Below, one piece after another: positions 13,605-25,391 of a DNA stretch of 33,875 nucleotides (the first letter of the stretch is position 1; each line of letters begins with the position of its first letter). The position numbers and the translations under genes are program-made. The stretch comes from Burkholderiales bacterium (GTDB lineage Bacteria; Pseudomonadota; Gammaproteobacteria; Burkholderiales; Burkholderiaceae_C), in the NCBI GenBank assembly GCA_016213265.1, contig JACRBA010000005.1, positions 1 to 33,875 of the forward strand, read 5' to 3'. The notes beneath the pieces were generated by a model. The model was not told the origin of the DNA. It saw only the letters and a list, made by a program, of their open reading frames with translations, and did no database searches.

Positions 13605-15940
13605 GTGCCCTGTGGGCCGCCATCCGGCGCCGGCGGTCCGAGCCAGCTGAGCAGCAGCTGCGCCAGGGCCTGGGGATCCACGGGCTTGGGCAGGTGCCCG
13701 TTCATGCCGGCCGCCAGGCAACCCTGCCGGTCGTCCTCGTACACATTGGCCGTCATGGCGATGATGGGGGTGGCCAGGTGGCGGGGCTGGCGCCGGATGC
13801 GCCGCGTGGCCTCCAGGCCGTCCATCACCGGCATGTGCATGTCCATGAAGATGAGCGGGTAGTCCGCCTCGGCGGCACGCGCCACGGCGGCCGCGCCGTC
13901 GGCGGCCAGCTCGCAGCCGAGCCCATGCCGGGCCAGCAGCGCGCGGATGACCTCCTGGTTGACGGGGTTGTCCTCCACGACCAGCACGGGGCCCACGCCC
14001 GCCCAGCGGGGCAAGGTGCGGCGCCCGTCCGGCGTGTCGGCCAGCGGGGCGGCCGGGGCGTCGTCCAGCACCTGCAGCGGCACGTCGAGCCAGAACCGGC
14101 TGCCCTCGCCTGGCGCGCTGCGCACACCGGTCTGGCCGCCCATGAGCTGCGCCAGCTCCCGGCTGATCGTGAGCCCCAGGCCCGTGCCGCCGTACTGGCG
14201 CGTCGTGGACACGTCCGCCTGCTCGAAGGCCTCGAAGATGCGGGACTGCTGCTCGGGTGTCAGGCCGATGCCCGTGTCCCACACCTCGAAACGCAGCCAC
14301 ACCGGGTCATCCACCGCTCGGCCCGGAGCACCTGGGACGGCGATCACCTGCAGGCCCACCTCGCCATGCGCCGTGAACTTCACCGCATTGCCCAGGAAGT
14401 TCAGCAGCACCTGGCCCAGCCGGCGCTCGTCGCCGAGCAGGCGGGGCGGCAACCCCGGGTCGATCTGCTGGCGCAGCACCAACCCCTTGTCGCGCGCCGC
14501 GCTCTCCACCATGCCGCACACGCGCGAGACGAGTGCACGCAGGTCGAACGCCACGGTGTCGAGCGAGAGCTTGCCCGCCTCGATGCGCGACAGGTCCAGC
14601 ACGTCGTTGATCAGCCCCAGCAGGTCCTGCGCGGCATCACCCACGCGGCGCAGCCGTTCGCGCTGCAGCGCGTCGGTGCTGTCGTCGTGCAGCAGCTCGG
14701 TCAGGCCGATCACCGCGTTCATCGGTGTGCGTATCTCATGGCTCATGTTGGCCAGGAACGCGCTCTTGGCCCGGTTGGCCGCCTCGGCCGCCTCCTTCGC
14801 CTGGGCGAGGTCGGCCGTGCGATCTCGCACCTGGCGCTCAAGGTCGGGATTGGATCGCTGCAAGCGCGCCTCGCTGTCACGCAGCGACTCCACCATGCCA
14901 GCCAGGCGTTCATTCATCGCGTTGAACACGCGGGCGAGCTGCCGGAACTCGTCGGTGCCGCGTTCCGGCACGCGCTGGCGCAGGTCACCCGTGGCCATGC
15001 CGCGGGCCGCCTGACTGAGCTGGGCCACGGGCCGGGCCAGCAGTGCGGCGATGAGCCACACCGCCCCGGTGCCCAACAGGGCCATCAACGCCATGTACAG
15101 CGCCCATTCACGCTCGAGATGCCGCAAGGGCGCCTCGAACTGGCGCTTCGGCTCGTACACCATCACGCGCCAGCCCGTGCCGGGCACCTCGACGGCGCGG
15201 CCGTGCCAGGTGCGCCCACCCCAGACCGGCTCCTGCGGGCCGGCGGCGCCGAGCTCCACATGGAACTCCGGCGGCAGGTGCGTCTGGTCGGCCAGGCGCG
15301 AGTCGGTGCCCGCCAGCAGCTGCCCCTGCGCATCGAAGACGATCCCCTGCAGGTCACCGTGCGCGCTCAGGCTTTCGGTGAGCACATGACCCAGCAAGCC
15401 CGGTTCCAACCGAAGCCGCAGGATGCCCCCCACACGCCCGGCCAGCTTGATGGGCGCCGCGGCGAACAAGGCGGCGTGGTCGTCCCAGTGGGCGCGCAGG
15501 GGCCCCACCAGCTGCGGATAGGCCCGCGTGCCCATCGCCTGCACGTAGGGCTCCGCGCCCTCGTCGGTGCCCACGCGCGCCGCCTGCGTATCCGCCAGGT
15601 TGCGCCCTGCCGCGTCGAGCAGGGCCGCGGAGGTGAGGTACATGGGTTCGCGCAGCGCCGCGAGCTGAAGCAGCCGGTTGGCCTGCAGGGCATCGAACGG
15701 CCCCGGGGGCAGCAGCTCCGCGAGCCCGGGCATGGCGACGTCGGCGCGCAGGTTGTCCAGGAGGCGATCGGCCCGCGCGTTCAGGTCCTGCGCCGCCTCG
15801 GTGGCCAGCGCCTGCAGCAGCTGGTCACGGCGCTCCGCCGTGGTCTTCAGCGCCTCGGCGTACTGCCAGGTGCTCAGCGCACCCAGGGGCAGCAGCGTCA
15901 CGCCGGTCAGCACACCGGCCACCAGCAGGCGTGTCTTCAC
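13601..15940 (-). CDS. Hybrid sensor histidine kinase with receiver
   Basis: This 779-residue inner-membrane kinase starts at GTG 15940, which overlaps the upstream stop as GTGA; GGGGAG lies a little upstream, and the membrane segment follows at once. Order: TM1 (about 6-24), a periplasmic Cache-like sensor (about 30-275), TM2 (281-300), HAMP (301-350), a coiled linker, HisKA with phospho-His401 in [13 protein letters not shown], and the HATPase domain (N box [12 protein letters not shown] near 512-523; DTGIGL 555-560; GGTGLGL 584-590). A C-terminal receiver follows (acidic VVEDN 654-658, phospho-acceptor Asp700 in [11 protein letters not shown], Lys752 in LPKP). There is no Hpt domain or DNA-binding output, so phosphate must pass to a protein encoded elsewhere. 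The substrate-binding lipoprotein encoded immediately upstream is a likely ligand partner. Confidence 0.93.
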   Translation of the reverse strand: MKTRLLVAGVLTGVTLLPLGALSTWQYAEALKTTAERRDQLLQALATEAAQDLNARADRLLDNLRADVAMPGLAELLPPGPFDALQANRLLQLAALREPMYLTSAALLDAAGRNLADTQAARVGTDEGAEPYVQAMGTRAYPQLVGPLRAHWDDHAALFAAAPIKLAGRVGGILRLRLEPGLLGHVLTESLSAHGDLQGIVFDAQGQLLAGTDSRLADQTHLPPEFHVELGAAGPQEPVWGGRTWHGRAVEVPGTGWRVMVYEPKRQFEAPLRHLEREWALYMALMALLGTGAVWLIAALLARPVAQLSQAARGMATGDLRQRVPERGTDEFRQLARVFNAMNERLAGMVESLRDSEARLQRSNPDLERQVRDRTADLAQAKEAAEAANRAKSAFLANMSHEIRTPMNAVIGLTELLHDDSTDALQRERLRRVGDAAQDLLGLINDVLDLSRIEAGKLSLDTVAFDLRALVSRVCGMVESAARDKGLVLRQQIDPGLPPRLLGDERRLGQVLLNFLGNAVKFTAHGEVGLQVIAVPGAPGRAVDDPVWLRFEVWDTGIGLTPEQQSRIFEAFEQADVSTTRQYGGTGLGLTISRELAQLMGGQTGVRSAPGEGSRFWLDVPLQVLDDAPAAPLADTPDGRRTLPRWAGVGPVLVVEDNPVNQEVIRALLARHGLGCELAADGAAAVARAAEADYPLIFMDMHMPVMDGLEATRRIRRQPRHLATPIIAMTANVYEDDRQGCLAAGMNGHLPKPVDPQALAQLLLSWLGPPAPDGGPQGT

Positions 15941-16965
15941 GGCAAGAGGTCTCCCCGCAGGAACTGCGCCGTCACCACCGGGCGCGCCAGGCTGCCTTTG
16001 TCGAGAAAGAAGTCGCTGTAGCGATCCACCACCGGCGCCAGGCCGGGTGGCAGGCCGTCGCGGCCCAGCAGTCGGCGGTTCTCCGCGCGGCCCACCAGGC
16101 GCACGCCGTCCAGCGACACGGCCGCCGCGTCGCGCGGCAGGCGGCGGGCCAGCCGCGCCGCGGCCTCGTCGGGATGCGCGGCCCACCAGTCCACGGCCAG
16201 CAGCCACGCGGCGAGGAACCCGCGCAGTTCTCCGGCCCGGCGCAGCGCCGTGGCACGGCTCGTGGCGACCACGTCGGCGATCAGCCCCGGTGTCTGCCGG
16301 CTGGTGAACAGCGGGTGCGCGCCCATGGACACCGCGTCGTTGACATACGGCTGCCAGGTGTGCCCCAGGTCGACCTTGCCCGATGCGAGCAGCTGCGGCA
16401 CGTCGGCCGCGTCGGCATTCAGCCAGGCCACCCGCTCGGGCCGCACGCGGTGATGGCGCAGGAACTCGCGCGCGAACAACTCACCGAAGCCGCCGAGGTT
16501 CGTCGCCAGGCGGACGCCGCCGGCGCCCTCGTCCAGCCGGAAGCCTGGCCGCGCCAGGACCGCGTCGCCGCCCGCCGACTCGTCGGACACCAGCAGCACC
16601 TGCACCGGCGCGCGCCCGTGGGTGGCATGGATCAGGTCGCCCAGGGCCACGGCCACCACGTCCACCTGACCCGCCGCGAAAGCGGACATCATGCGGTCGG
16701 TGTTGCCAGGAAAGCTCACCTTCAGCAGCACGCCGGCCTGCTCCAGGTAGCCCAGGTCGTCGGCCAGCAGGGCCGGGTAGTACCCGGGCCACAGGTCCAT
16801 CGCCAGACGCAGCGGCGCCAGGTCGCGCCGCGCGGGCCGCCTGTCGCAGCCGAGCAGCGTGCCGGCCCCGGCTGCAAGGGCCCAGCCGGTGGAGCGGCGA
16901 AGCCACGCCCGGCGGCCGGCGTCGCCCGCCGTTCGCTCAGGTGAAATCTCCCGCTCGCCCGCCAT
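15937..16965 (-). CDS. Tat-type substrate-binding lipoprotein (NMT1/SsuA-like)
   Basis: This 342-residue protein starts best at ATG 16965; the frame opens further upstream at 17034, but that would leave only 25 bp to dapC. Residues 17-24 (GRRAWLRR) fit a twin-arginine motif, followed by a hydrophobic stretch and the lipobox TLLGC (Cys40). The mature part begins with [24 protein letters not shown], the pattern of the NMT1/SsuA/THI5-like periplasmic binding fold. It includes [14 protein letters not shown] and a later [16 protein letters not shown]. Such proteins usually feed an ABC importer for sulfonates, nitrate or pyrimidine precursors, but no permease or ATPase is adjacent here. Instead it is coupled to a hybrid kinase, which suggests a sensing role. 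The ligand is unknown. Confidence 0.85.
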   Translation of the reverse strand: MAGEREISPERTAGDAGRRAWLRRSTGWALAAGAGTLLGCDRRPARRDLAPLRLAMDLWPGYYPALLADDLGYLEQAGVLLKVSFPGNTDRMMSAFAAGQVDVVAVALGDLIHATHGRAPVQVLLVSDESAGGDAVLARPGFRLDEGAGGVRLATNLGGFGELFAREFLRHHRVRPERVAWLNADAADVPQLLASGKVDLGHTWQPYVNDAVSMGAHPLFTSRQTPGLIADVVATSRATALRRAGELRGFLAAWLLAVDWWAAHPDEAAARLARRLPRDAAAVSLDGVRLVGRAENRRLLGRDGLPPGLAPVVDRYSDFFLDKGSLARPVVTAQFLRGDLLP

Positions 16966-17014
16966 GTGTTGCCGATTGTGACGTGCCGAGACCGCATGCG
17001 GTGCGGCCGGCGGC

Positions 17015-17038
17015 CCGCGTGGCCCCGGCGCCACGCGG
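17015..17038. repeat. Perfect 9-bp inverted repeat, candidate operator
   Basis: CCGCGTGGC at 17015-17023 and GCCACGCGG at 17030-17038 are perfect inverted repeats separated by 6 nt. They sit in the 94-bp spacer between the divergent lipoprotein/kinase pair and dapC, ending 9 bp before the candidate -10 at 17048. The position overlaps where a dapC -35 would be, so a repressor site is possible. A second short palindrome, CCGCATGCGG, lies at 16992-17001. GC-rich DNA makes such repeats by chance fairly often, so this is only a candidate. Confidence 0.4.
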
Positions 17039-17047
17039 CACGCGCCG

Positions 17048-17053
17048 GATAAT
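17048..17053 (+). promoter_or_regulatory. Candidate -10 element of dapC (GATAAT)
   Basis: GATAAT differs from TATAAT by one base and stands out in GC-rich surroundings. It ends 6 nt before the dapC ATG at 17060, so a transcript initiating at the usual distance would begin at or next to the start codon. No Shine-Dalgarno is visible before that ATG, which agrees with a leaderless message. No consensus -35 is seen. Confidence 0.4.
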
Positions 17054-17059
17054 CCGCGG

Positions 17060-18271
17060 ATGAATCCGCTGCTCGGACGGCTGAACGCCTACCCCTTCGA
17101 ACGCCTGCGCGCGCTCACGCGCGACATCACGCCCAACCCCGCCTACCGACCGATCTCGCTGGGCATCGGCGAGCCGCGGCACCCGGCGCCGGCGCTGGTG
17201 GAGAAGGCCTGGTGCGAGCACCTCGAGGGGCTGTCCAGCTACCCGGCCACCGGGGGCGAACCGGCCTTGCGGCAGGCGATCGCCGGCTGGATCGACCGCC
17301 GCTATGGCGTGGCTCTGGACCCGACGACGCAGGTGCTGCCGGTCAACGGCTCACGCGAGGCGCTGTTCTCGCTGGCGCAGACGGTGGTGGACGGCTCGCG
17401 GCCGCATGCCACCGTGGTCTGCCCCAATCCCTTCTACCAGATCTACGAGGGCGCCGCGCTGCTGGCCGGCGCCCGCCCCGCCTTCGCCAACAGCGACCCC
17501 GCGCGCAACTTTGCCTGCGACTGGGGGCAGATCGACGAGGCCACCTGGGCGAACACCCAGCTCGTCTACGCCTGCTCGCCGGGCAACCCCACGGGGGCCG
17601 TGATGCCCCTGTCCGAATGGGAGCAGCTGTTTGCCCTGTCGGACCGGCACGGCTTCGTCATCGCCAGCGACGAGTGCTATTCCGAGATCTACTTCCGCGA
17701 CGAGCCCCCCCTGGGTGCGCTGCAGGCCGCGCAGGCGCTGGGCCGGCATGACCTGCGCAACCTGGTGGTGCTGTCGAGCCTGTCCAAGCGCAGCAACGTG
17801 CCGGGCATGCGTTCAGGCTTCGTGGCCGGCGATGCCGACATCCTCAAGGCGTTCCTGCTCTACCGCACCTACCACGGCAGCGCGATGGGCAAGGTGGTGC
17901 AGGCAGCGAGCATCGCCGCCTGGAACGACGAAACCCACGTGCAGGCCAACCGCGCGGCCTACCGCGAGAAGTTCGCCGCCGTCACGCCGATGCTGGCCGA
18001 GGTGCTGGACGTTCGCCTGCCCGACGCCGGCTTCTACCTGTGGGCCGGGGTGCCAACACATGCACACGGCGGGGACGATGTCGCGTTCAGCCTGGGCCTG
18101 CTCGCTCAATACAATGTGGCGGTCCTGCCCGGCAGCCTGCTGGCACGCGAGGCGCACGGGGTGAACCCCGGCGCCGGCCGCATCCGGCTCGCCCTGGTGG
18201 CCGAGGCGGCCGAGTGCCTGGAAGCCGCCCGGCGCATCGTGGCCTACACCCGGTCGCTTGCCCACGCCTGA
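17060..18271 (+). CDS. dapC: Succinyldiaminopimelate transaminase
   Basis: This 403-residue class I/II aminotransferase uses pyridoxal phosphate to convert N-succinyl-2-amino-6-ketopimelate to N-succinyl-diaminopimelate in lysine and cell-wall precursor synthesis. The cofactor lysine is Lys243 in SSLSKRSNVPGMRSG. Supporting motifs are SLGIGEPRHPAP (33-44), the SPGNPTGA loop (173-180) and SDECYSEIYF (203-212). Length and the NPLLGRLNAYPFERLR start match betaproteobacterial DapC. Its neighbours dapD and dapE supply the preceding and following steps, which makes the assignment firm. No Shine-Dalgarno is visible. Confidence 0.94.
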   Translation: MNPLLGRLNAYPFERLRALTRDITPNPAYRPISLGIGEPRHPAPALVEKAWCEHLEGLSSYPATGGEPALRQAIAGWIDRRYGVALDPTTQVLPVNGSREALFSLAQTVVDGSRPHATVVCPNPFYQIYEGAALLAGARPAFANSDPARNFACDWGQIDEATWANTQLVYACSPGNPTGAVMPLSEWEQLFALSDRHGFVIASDECYSEIYFRDEPPLGALQAAQALGRHDLRNLVVLSSLSKRSNVPGMRSGFVAGDADILKAFLLYRTYHGSAMGKVVQAASIAAWNDETHVQANRAAYREKFAAVTPMLAEVLDVRLPDAGFYLWAGVPTHAHGGDDVAFSLGLLAQYNVAVLPGSLLAREAHGVNPGAGRIRLALVAEAAECLEAARRIVAYTRSLAHA

Positions 18272-18322
18272 TTCCACTCGCACCCCAAGGTTGCGCCGAT
18301 TCCCTCCCCCGCTCCTGATTTC

Positions 18323-19147
18323 ATGACCCACGCCCTCCAGACCCTCATCGACCAGGCCTGGGAAGCCCGCGCTTCCCTCAGCCCCGCCAGCGCGTCGCCC
18401 GAGATCCGCGATGCCGTCGAGCATGTGATCGCCGAGCTGGACGCCGGCCGCCTGCGGGTGGCGGAGCGCCAGGGCGTGGGCCAGTGGCAGGTGAACCAGT
18501 GGGTCAAGAAGGCGGTGCTGCTGTCGTTCCGCCTGAACGACAACCGGCCTATGCAGGCCGGCGAGCTGACCTTCTACGACAAGGTGGCGACCAAGTTCTC
18601 GGGCATGGACGCCGCCGAGCTCGCCGCCACCGGCGTGCGCGTGGTGCCGCCGGCCGTGGCGCGCCGCGGCAGCTTCGTCGCCAAGGGGGCGATCCTCATG
18701 CCCTCGTACGTGAACATCGGCGCCTTCGTGGATGAAGGCACCATGGTGGACACCTGGGCCACCGTGGGCTCCTGCGCGCAGATCGGCAAGCATGTGCACC
18801 TGTCCGGCGGCGTGGGCATCGGCGGCGTGCTCGAGCCCCTGCAGGCCAACCCGACCATCATCGAGGACAACTGCTTCATCGGCGCCCGCTCCGAGATCGT
18901 CGAGGGCGTGATCGTCGAGGAGAACTCGGTCATCTCCATGGGCGTGTACATCGGCCAGAGCACCAAGATCTACGACCGGGCCACCGGCGAGGTGAGCTAT
19001 GGCCGCGTGCCGGCCGGCTCCGTGGTGGTCAGCGGCAGCCTGCCCGCCGCCGACGGCAGCCACAGCCTGTACTGCGCCGTCATCGTCAAGCGTGTGGACG
19101 CCCAGACCCGCGCCAAGACCAGCATCAACGAGCTGCTGCGCGGCTGA
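18323..19147 (+). CDS. dapD: Tetrahydrodipicolinate N-succinyltransferase
   Basis: This 274-residue acyltransferase moves succinate from succinyl-CoA to tetrahydrodipicolinate, the first committed step of the succinylase branch to diaminopimelate. The middle of the protein is a left-handed parallel beta-helix built from hexapeptide repeats ([65 protein letters not shown]). The length matches the family (about 274), and the helical N-terminal domain ([19 protein letters not shown]) is intact. It lies 51 bp after dapC and 52 bp before pilU on the same strand, so a single operon is likely. Confidence 0.97.
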   Translation: MTHALQTLIDQAWEARASLSPASASPEIRDAVEHVIAELDAGRLRVAERQGVGQWQVNQWVKKAVLLSFRLNDNRPMQAGELTFYDKVATKFSGMDAAELAATGVRVVPPAVARRGSFVAKGAILMPSYVNIGAFVDEGTMVDTWATVGSCAQIGKHVHLSGGVGIGGVLEPLQANPTIIEDNCFIGARSEIVEGVIVEENSVISMGVYIGQSTKIYDRATGEVSYGRVPAGSVVVSGSLPAADGSHSLYCAVIVKRVDAQTRAKTSINELLRG

Positions 19148-19199
19148 CACTGCCCCGGCGACTTCGCCGCCCCCTTTCGAGACTGCCGGGAGACCTGCC

Positions 19200-20387
19200 G
19201 TGATCACGATGGAAAACGTGCTTCGCCTGATGGCGGAGAAGAGCGCCTCGGACCTGTACCTCTCGGCCAACGCGCCCATCCTGCTGAAGGTGAACGGGCA
19301 GCTGGTGCCCGTGACGGACCATGTGCTGGCACCGTCCGCCCCGCGCCAGCTGCTGACCGAGATCCTCACCCCCTTGCAGATGGAGGAGCTCGAGCAGGAA
19401 GGCGAGCTCAACATCGGCTTCGGCATCGCCAAGGTGGGCAGCTTCCGACTGTCGGCATTCAAGCAGCGCGCCACCATCGCCGCGGTCGTGCGCTGCATCC
19501 CCGTGCGCATCCCCACCATCGACAGCCTGCAGGTGCCGCCCGTGCTGGCCAGCCTGGCACTCGAAAAGCGCGGCCTCATCCTCATGGTGGGCGCCACCGG
19601 CACCGGCAAGAGCACCACCATGGCCGCCATGATGGAGTGGCGCAACCAGCACATGTCGGGCCACATCCTCACCATCGAGGACCCGATCGAGTTCCTGTTC
19701 ACCAACAAGCGCTCGGTGGTGAACCAGCGTGAGGTGGGCCGCGACACGGCCTCGCTGCAGGTGGGCCTGAAGAACGCCCTGCGCCAGGCGCCCGACTGCA
19801 TCATGATCGGCGAGATCCGCGACCGCGAAACCATGTCGCAGACCATCTCGTACGCGCTGTCGGGCCACCTCGTGCTGGCCACGCTGCACGCCAACAACAG
19901 CCACCATGCGCTGGGGCGGATCCTGTCCTTCTACACCCCGGAGTCGCGCCCTGCCCTGCTGGCCGACCTGTCCGCGGCCATGAAGGCCATCGTCTCGCAG
20001 CGCCTGCTGCGTGCCACGGCCGGCGGCCGCATCCCCGCCGTGGAGGTGCTGCTCAACTCCAAGCTCGTCGCCGAGCTGATCGAGAAGGGCGACTTCGGCG
20101 GCGTGCGCGAGGCCATGGAGCGCTCGCTGGCCGAAGGCTCGCAGACCTTCGAGGCCGACCTGGCGCGCCTGATCACCTCCGGGGTCGTGAGCCGGGAGGA
20201 GGCGCTCGTGCATGCCGATTCGCCCACCAACCTGCTGTGGCGGCTGCAGAACGAGACCGAGCCCGTGTCGCGCGTGCCCGTCACCAAGCCCGAACCCGAC
20301 AGCCCCTCCTTCACCGAGATCACCCTCGACGTGGTGCCCGAAACGCCCCCGGCGCCCAAGCCGCTCATCACGGCCCGCACCCGATGA
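19200..20387 (+). CDS. pilU: PilT/PilU-family type IV pilus retraction ATPase
   Basis: This protein of 395 residues is a hexameric secretion-type ATPase that works with PilT to retract type IV pili. I chose GTG 19200 because GGGAG (19188-19192) is 7 nt upstream; an ATG at 19209 is the alternative. It has Walker A GATGTGKS (131-138), the Asp box TIEDPIEF, Walker [11 protein letters not shown] (201-210) and the His box [10 protein letters not shown] (223-232). The N-terminal [20 protein letters not shown] and the C-terminal extension after residue 340 ([15 protein letters not shown]) favour PilU over PilT. It stands without other pil genes between dapD and dapE and overlaps dapE by ATGA. Confidence 0.88.
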   Translation: MITMENVLRLMAEKSASDLYLSANAPILLKVNGQLVPVTDHVLAPSAPRQLLTEILTPLQMEELEQEGELNIGFGIAKVGSFRLSAFKQRATIAAVVRCIPVRIPTIDSLQVPPVLASLALEKRGLILMVGATGTGKSTTMAAMMEWRNQHMSGHILTIEDPIEFLFTNKRSVVNQREVGRDTASLQVGLKNALRQAPDCIMIGEIRDRETMSQTISYALSGHLVLATLHANNSHHALGRILSFYTPESRPALLADLSAAMKAIVSQRLLRATAGGRIPAVEVLLNSKLVAELIEKGDFGGVREAMERSLAEGSQTFEADLARLITSGVVSREEALVHADSPTNLLWRLQNETEPVSRVPVTKPEPDSPSFTEITLDVVPETPPAPKPLITARTR

Positions 20388-21529
20388 GCCCCACGCTGCG
20401 GCTGCTGGAGGACCTGCTCGCCCGCCCCAGCGTCACGCCCGACGACCGCGGCTGCCAGGCACTCATCGCCCAGCGGCTGGCCGCTGCCGGCTTCGTCTGC
20501 GAAGCCATGCCCTTCGGCCCCGATGACTTCCGGGTGAGCAATCTCTGGGCGGTGCGCACGGGCGCGCGGCCCGGCCCGACCGTGGTCTTTGCCGGGCACA
20601 CCGACGTGGTGCCCACCGGCCCGCTCACCGCCTGGTCGAGCGACCCCTTCACGCCCAGCTACCGCGACGGGCACCTGCATGCGCGCGGCGCGGCCGACAT
20701 GAAAACCTCGGTGGCCGCCATGGTGGTGGCGGCCGAGGAGTTTGCCGCCGCCCACCCGGGCCACGCCGGTCGTGTCGCCTTCCTGCTCACCAGCGACGAG
20801 GAAGGCCCCTCCGTGGACGGCACGGTGAAGGTGGTGCAGGCCCTCGCAGCGCGCGGCGAGGCGCTGCACTGCTGCATCGTCGGCGAGCCCACCTCGGTCG
20901 AGCAGCTGGGCGACATGGTGAAGAACGGGCGCCGCGGGTCGCTGTCGGGCCGGCTCACCGTGCGGGGCGTGCAGGGGCATGTGGCCTACCCGCAGCTGGC
21001 GCGCAACCCGGTGCACCTGGCCGCCCCCGCCCTGGCCGAGCTGGCCGCCGCGCGCTGGGACGAGGGCAACGACCACTTCCCGCCGACGACCTGGCAGATC
21101 TCCAACATCCACGCCGGCACCGGCGCCACCAACGTCATCCCCGGCGAGCTGGTGGTCGATTTCAACTTCCGCTTCTCCACCGCCTCCACGCCCGAGCAGC
21201 TCAAGCAGCGCGTGGCCGAGGTGCTGTCGCGCCACGGCCTGGATTGGTCCGTGGCCTGGACCCTGGGCGGCGAGCCGTTCCTCACGCCCGCCGGCAGCCT
21301 GGTGCAGGCGTTGTCGGGCGCCATCGCGGCCGAGACCGGCCTCACCCCCGAGCTGTCCACCACCGGCGGCACCTCCGACGGCCGGTTCATCGCCAAGGTC
21401 TGCGAGCAGGTCGTCGAGTTCGGCCCGGTCAACGCCACCATCCACAAGGTGGACGAGCGGGTGCGCGTGGCGGATGTCGAGCCGCTGAAGAACATCTACC
21501 GCCGCGTGCTCGAGCAGTTGCTGGCCTGA
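20384..21529 (+). CDS. dapE: Succinyl-diaminopimelate desuccinylase
   Basis: This 381-residue zinc enzyme removes succinate from N-succinyl-LL-diaminopimelate to give LL-diaminopimelate. It belongs to the M20 peptidase fold, with metal and catalytic motifs GHTDVVP (71-77), [10 protein letters not shown] (101-110, bridging Asp) and TSDEEG (136-141, catalytic Glu pair). Near the C-terminus are [13 protein letters not shown] and [14 protein letters not shown], both characteristic of DapE and containing further metal ligands. The ATG at 20384 overlaps the pilU stop. It completes the dapC-dapD-dapE set in this block. Confidence 0.97.
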   Translation: MSPTLRLLEDLLARPSVTPDDRGCQALIAQRLAAAGFVCEAMPFGPDDFRVSNLWAVRTGARPGPTVVFAGHTDVVPTGPLTAWSSDPFTPSYRDGHLHARGAADMKTSVAAMVVAAEEFAAAHPGHAGRVAFLLTSDEEGPSVDGTVKVVQALAARGEALHCCIVGEPTSVEQLGDMVKNGRRGSLSGRLTVRGVQGHVAYPQLARNPVHLAAPALAELAAARWDEGNDHFPPTTWQISNIHAGTGATNVIPGELVVDFNFRFSTASTPEQLKQRVAEVLSRHGLDWSVAWTLGGEPFLTPAGSLVQALSGAIAAETGLTPELSTTGGTSDGRFIAKVCEQVVEFGPVNATIHKVDERVRVADVEPLKNIYRRVLEQLLA

Positions 21530-21573
21530 CGGCGCCACGGGCCCGCGCCCGGCCGGCCGAGGCCGCACCGAGC

Positions 21574-21579
21574 GACAAT
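21574..21579 (+). promoter_or_regulatory. Candidate -10 element of prmB (GACAAT)
   Basis: GACAAT in the 58-bp dapE-prmB spacer ends 8 nt before the prmB ATG at 21588. The surrounding spacer is nearly pure G and C. As at dapC, there is no Shine-Dalgarno before the ATG. No consensus -35 was found. The element may drive prmB and the ABC-F gene apart from the dap operon. Confidence 0.35.
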
Positions 21580-21587
21580 CGGGCCCC

Positions 21588-22483
21588 ATGACCGTCATCG
21601 AACTCATCGAACAGATGAGCGCCCGCCTCGACCAGGCGGGCGTTTCTTTTGGGCACGGCACCACCAACGCCTTCGACGAGGCGGCGTGGCTGGTGTTGTG
21701 GTCGCTCGGGCAGCCGCTCGATGGCCTGGACGTGGTGGCCGACCAGGCCGTCACCGCCGACCAGGCTGCCGCGGCGCAGGCCCTGGTGCAACGCCGCATC
21801 GACACCCGGGAGCCTGCCGCCTACCTCACGGGCGAAGCCTGGCTGCAGGGCGTTCCCTTCACCGTGGACCGCCGCGTCATCGTGCCGCGCAGCCTGATCG
21901 CCGAGTGCATCGCCGATGCCACCATCGACCCCTGGCTGGGTGCACACACCCGCCGCGTGCTCGACCTGTGCACCGGCAATGGCAGCCTGGCCGTGCTGGC
22001 TGCGCTGGCCTGGCCCGACGTGGACGTGACCGCAGCCGATCTGTCGCCCGACGCGCTGGCCGTGGCCCGGCTCAACGTGGCGCGCCACGGCCTGGGCGAC
22101 CGCATCCGCCTGCGCGAAGGCGATGGCCTGGCGGCCGTGGACGGTGACCCGGCTTTCGACCTGATCCTGTGCAACCCGCCGTACGTCAATGCCTCGTCCA
22201 TGGCCGCGCTGCCGCCGGAGTACCGCGCCGAGCCCGCGCTCGCGCTGGCCGGCGGCGAGGACGGCATGGACTTCATCCGCGGCCTGCTGCACGACGCGCC
22301 CGGCCACCTGGCGCGCGACGGCGTGCTGGTGCTGGAGATCGGCCACGAACGGCCGCACTTCGAGGCCGCGTTCCCCACGCTGGAGGTGGTGTGGCTGCCC
22401 ACCAGCGCGGGCGACGAGCAGGTGCTGCTCGTCACCCGCGAGGCGCTGGTGGCCACGCTGGCCGCGGCCGAAGGGGGCGACGC

Positions 22484-22487
<4 letters not shown>
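21588..22487 (+). CDS. prmB: Ribosomal protein L3 glutamine N5-methyltransferase
   Basis: This 299-residue S-adenosylmethionine-dependent enzyme methylates the side-chain amide of a glutamine in ribosomal protein L3 during 50S assembly. It has motif I DLCTGNGSLAV (126-136) for cofactor binding and the NPPY motif (196-199) that holds the target amide. The PrmB-type N-terminal helical domain contains FGHGTTNAFDEAAWLVLW (21-38), which separates it from the release-factor enzyme PrmC. Downstream is LALAGGEDGMDFIR, also typical. The end overlaps the ABC-F start as ATGA, placing two ribosome-related genes in one coupled unit. Confidence 0.95.
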
Positions 22488-24505
<2,018 letters not shown>

Positions 24506-24526
24506 GGCCCCGGGGCGGCGGCCCGC

Positions 24527-25024
24527 TCAGCGCTCGCTGGGCGCGCGGCTGAGCGCGTTGTTCTCGCGCACCAGCACCTGCAGCAGGCGCATGAATTCGG
24601 CCTGCTCGGCCGGCGGCAAGGGGGCCAGGATGCGCACCTGCGTGCGCCGCACCGCGGGCACCACGTCGGCCAGCAGCGACTCGCCATCTTCCGTGAGGCG
24701 CAGCAGCCGCACCCGGCGATCCGACGGGTCGACCTGGCGGGCCACGGCGCCGCGCGCCTCCAGGCGGTCGACCACCCCGGCGAGGGTCGAGGTGTCGAAG
24801 CCGAGCGTGCGGGCGAGGCTGCGCTGGTCGACACCCGGCTCGTTGGCCAGCGCCTGCAGCACGGCGAACTGCACCGGCGTGACGCCGTTCGCCTGAGCCT
24901 CCTGCAGAAAGATCGCCACGGCGATCTGCTGCAGCCGCCGGATGGCGTTGCCCGGCAGCGCGTCGATGTCGATGTGCGCAGGCGCGCGCGCGTCGGCGTC
25001 AGCGTCGATCAGGGTGTCGTCCAT
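24527..25024 (-). CDS. MarR-family transcriptional regulator
   Basis: This 165-residue winged-helix regulator has the MarR order: an N-terminal dimerisation helix (AIRRLQQIAVAIFLQEAQ), GVTPVQFAVLQALANEPGVDQ, a recognition helix region (RSLARTLGFDTSTLAGVVDRLE) and a wing (ARQVDPSDRRVRLLRLTEDG) with the conserved D-x-R-x-x-x-L. The C-terminal helices follow (LPPAEQAEFMRLLQVLV). Such proteins are usually dimeric repressors released by small aromatic ligands. It sits 14 bp downstream of slyX on the same strand, and its target genes cannot be told from the window. It converges on the ABC-F gene with only 21 bp between stops and no visible terminator. Confidence 0.93.
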   Translation of the reverse strand: MDDTLIDADADARAPAHIDIDALPGNAIRRLQQIAVAIFLQEAQANGVTPVQFAVLQALANEPGVDQRSLARTLGFDTSTLAGVVDRLEARGAVARQVDPSDRRVRLLRLTEDGESLLADVVPAVRRTQVRILAPLPPAEQAEFMRLLQVLVRENNALSRAPSER

Positions 25025-25038
25025 CGCGGCTCGGGCGC

Positions 25039-25251
25039 TCAGTAGTGCGGTGGCAGCTCGTCACGCAGGCTGCGCACGGTGCCTGGGCTCTCGGCGGGCA
25101 GCTGCTGGCGCAGGTGCGTCACCTCGCGAACCAGCCCGTCGATGAGCTGCTGCTGCCGCACGATGGCGGCGTTGAGGTGGTCGATCAGGTCCTCGGTATA
25201 GCTGGCCTTGATCTCCAGCTCGGTGAGGCGGCGCTCGGTCTCGTCGTCCAT
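25039..25251 (-). CDS. slyX: SlyX family coiled-coil protein
   Basis: This 70-residue protein starts at ATG 25251 (the frame extends a further nine codons upstream, but SlyX proteins begin at this point). It is one long amphipathic helix (RRLTELEIKASYTEDLIDHL, then a heptad pattern through VREVTHLRQQL) and ends with the family hallmark RDELPPHY. The function of SlyX is unknown. In enterobacteria slyX lies near slyD and fkpA; here it precedes a MarR regulator by 14 bp. Length fits the family (about 70). Confidence 0.9.
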   Translation of the reverse strand: MDDETERRLTELEIKASYTEDLIDHLNAAIVRQQQLIDGLVREVTHLRQQLPAESPGTVRSLRDELPPHY

Positions 25252-25391
25252 GGCCCTATTGGACCTCATCCCCGCCACCCCCTGCCCCGGGGCATGCCGT
25301 GGTCACCGCATGTAAAGCCCGGCGGCGCGTGTCAGCGGGCCGGCCCGTCCACCCGTTGCCAGGCCTTCAGTTGTACAGAAACGGAGTTCCC

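Noticed and set aside
15941..16207. N-terminal extension of the kinase frame to 16207
   Set aside because: It overlaps the lipoprotein gene over 90 codons with Arg/Gly/Pro noise; the GTG at 15940 directly precedes the membrane segment and overlaps the upstream stop.
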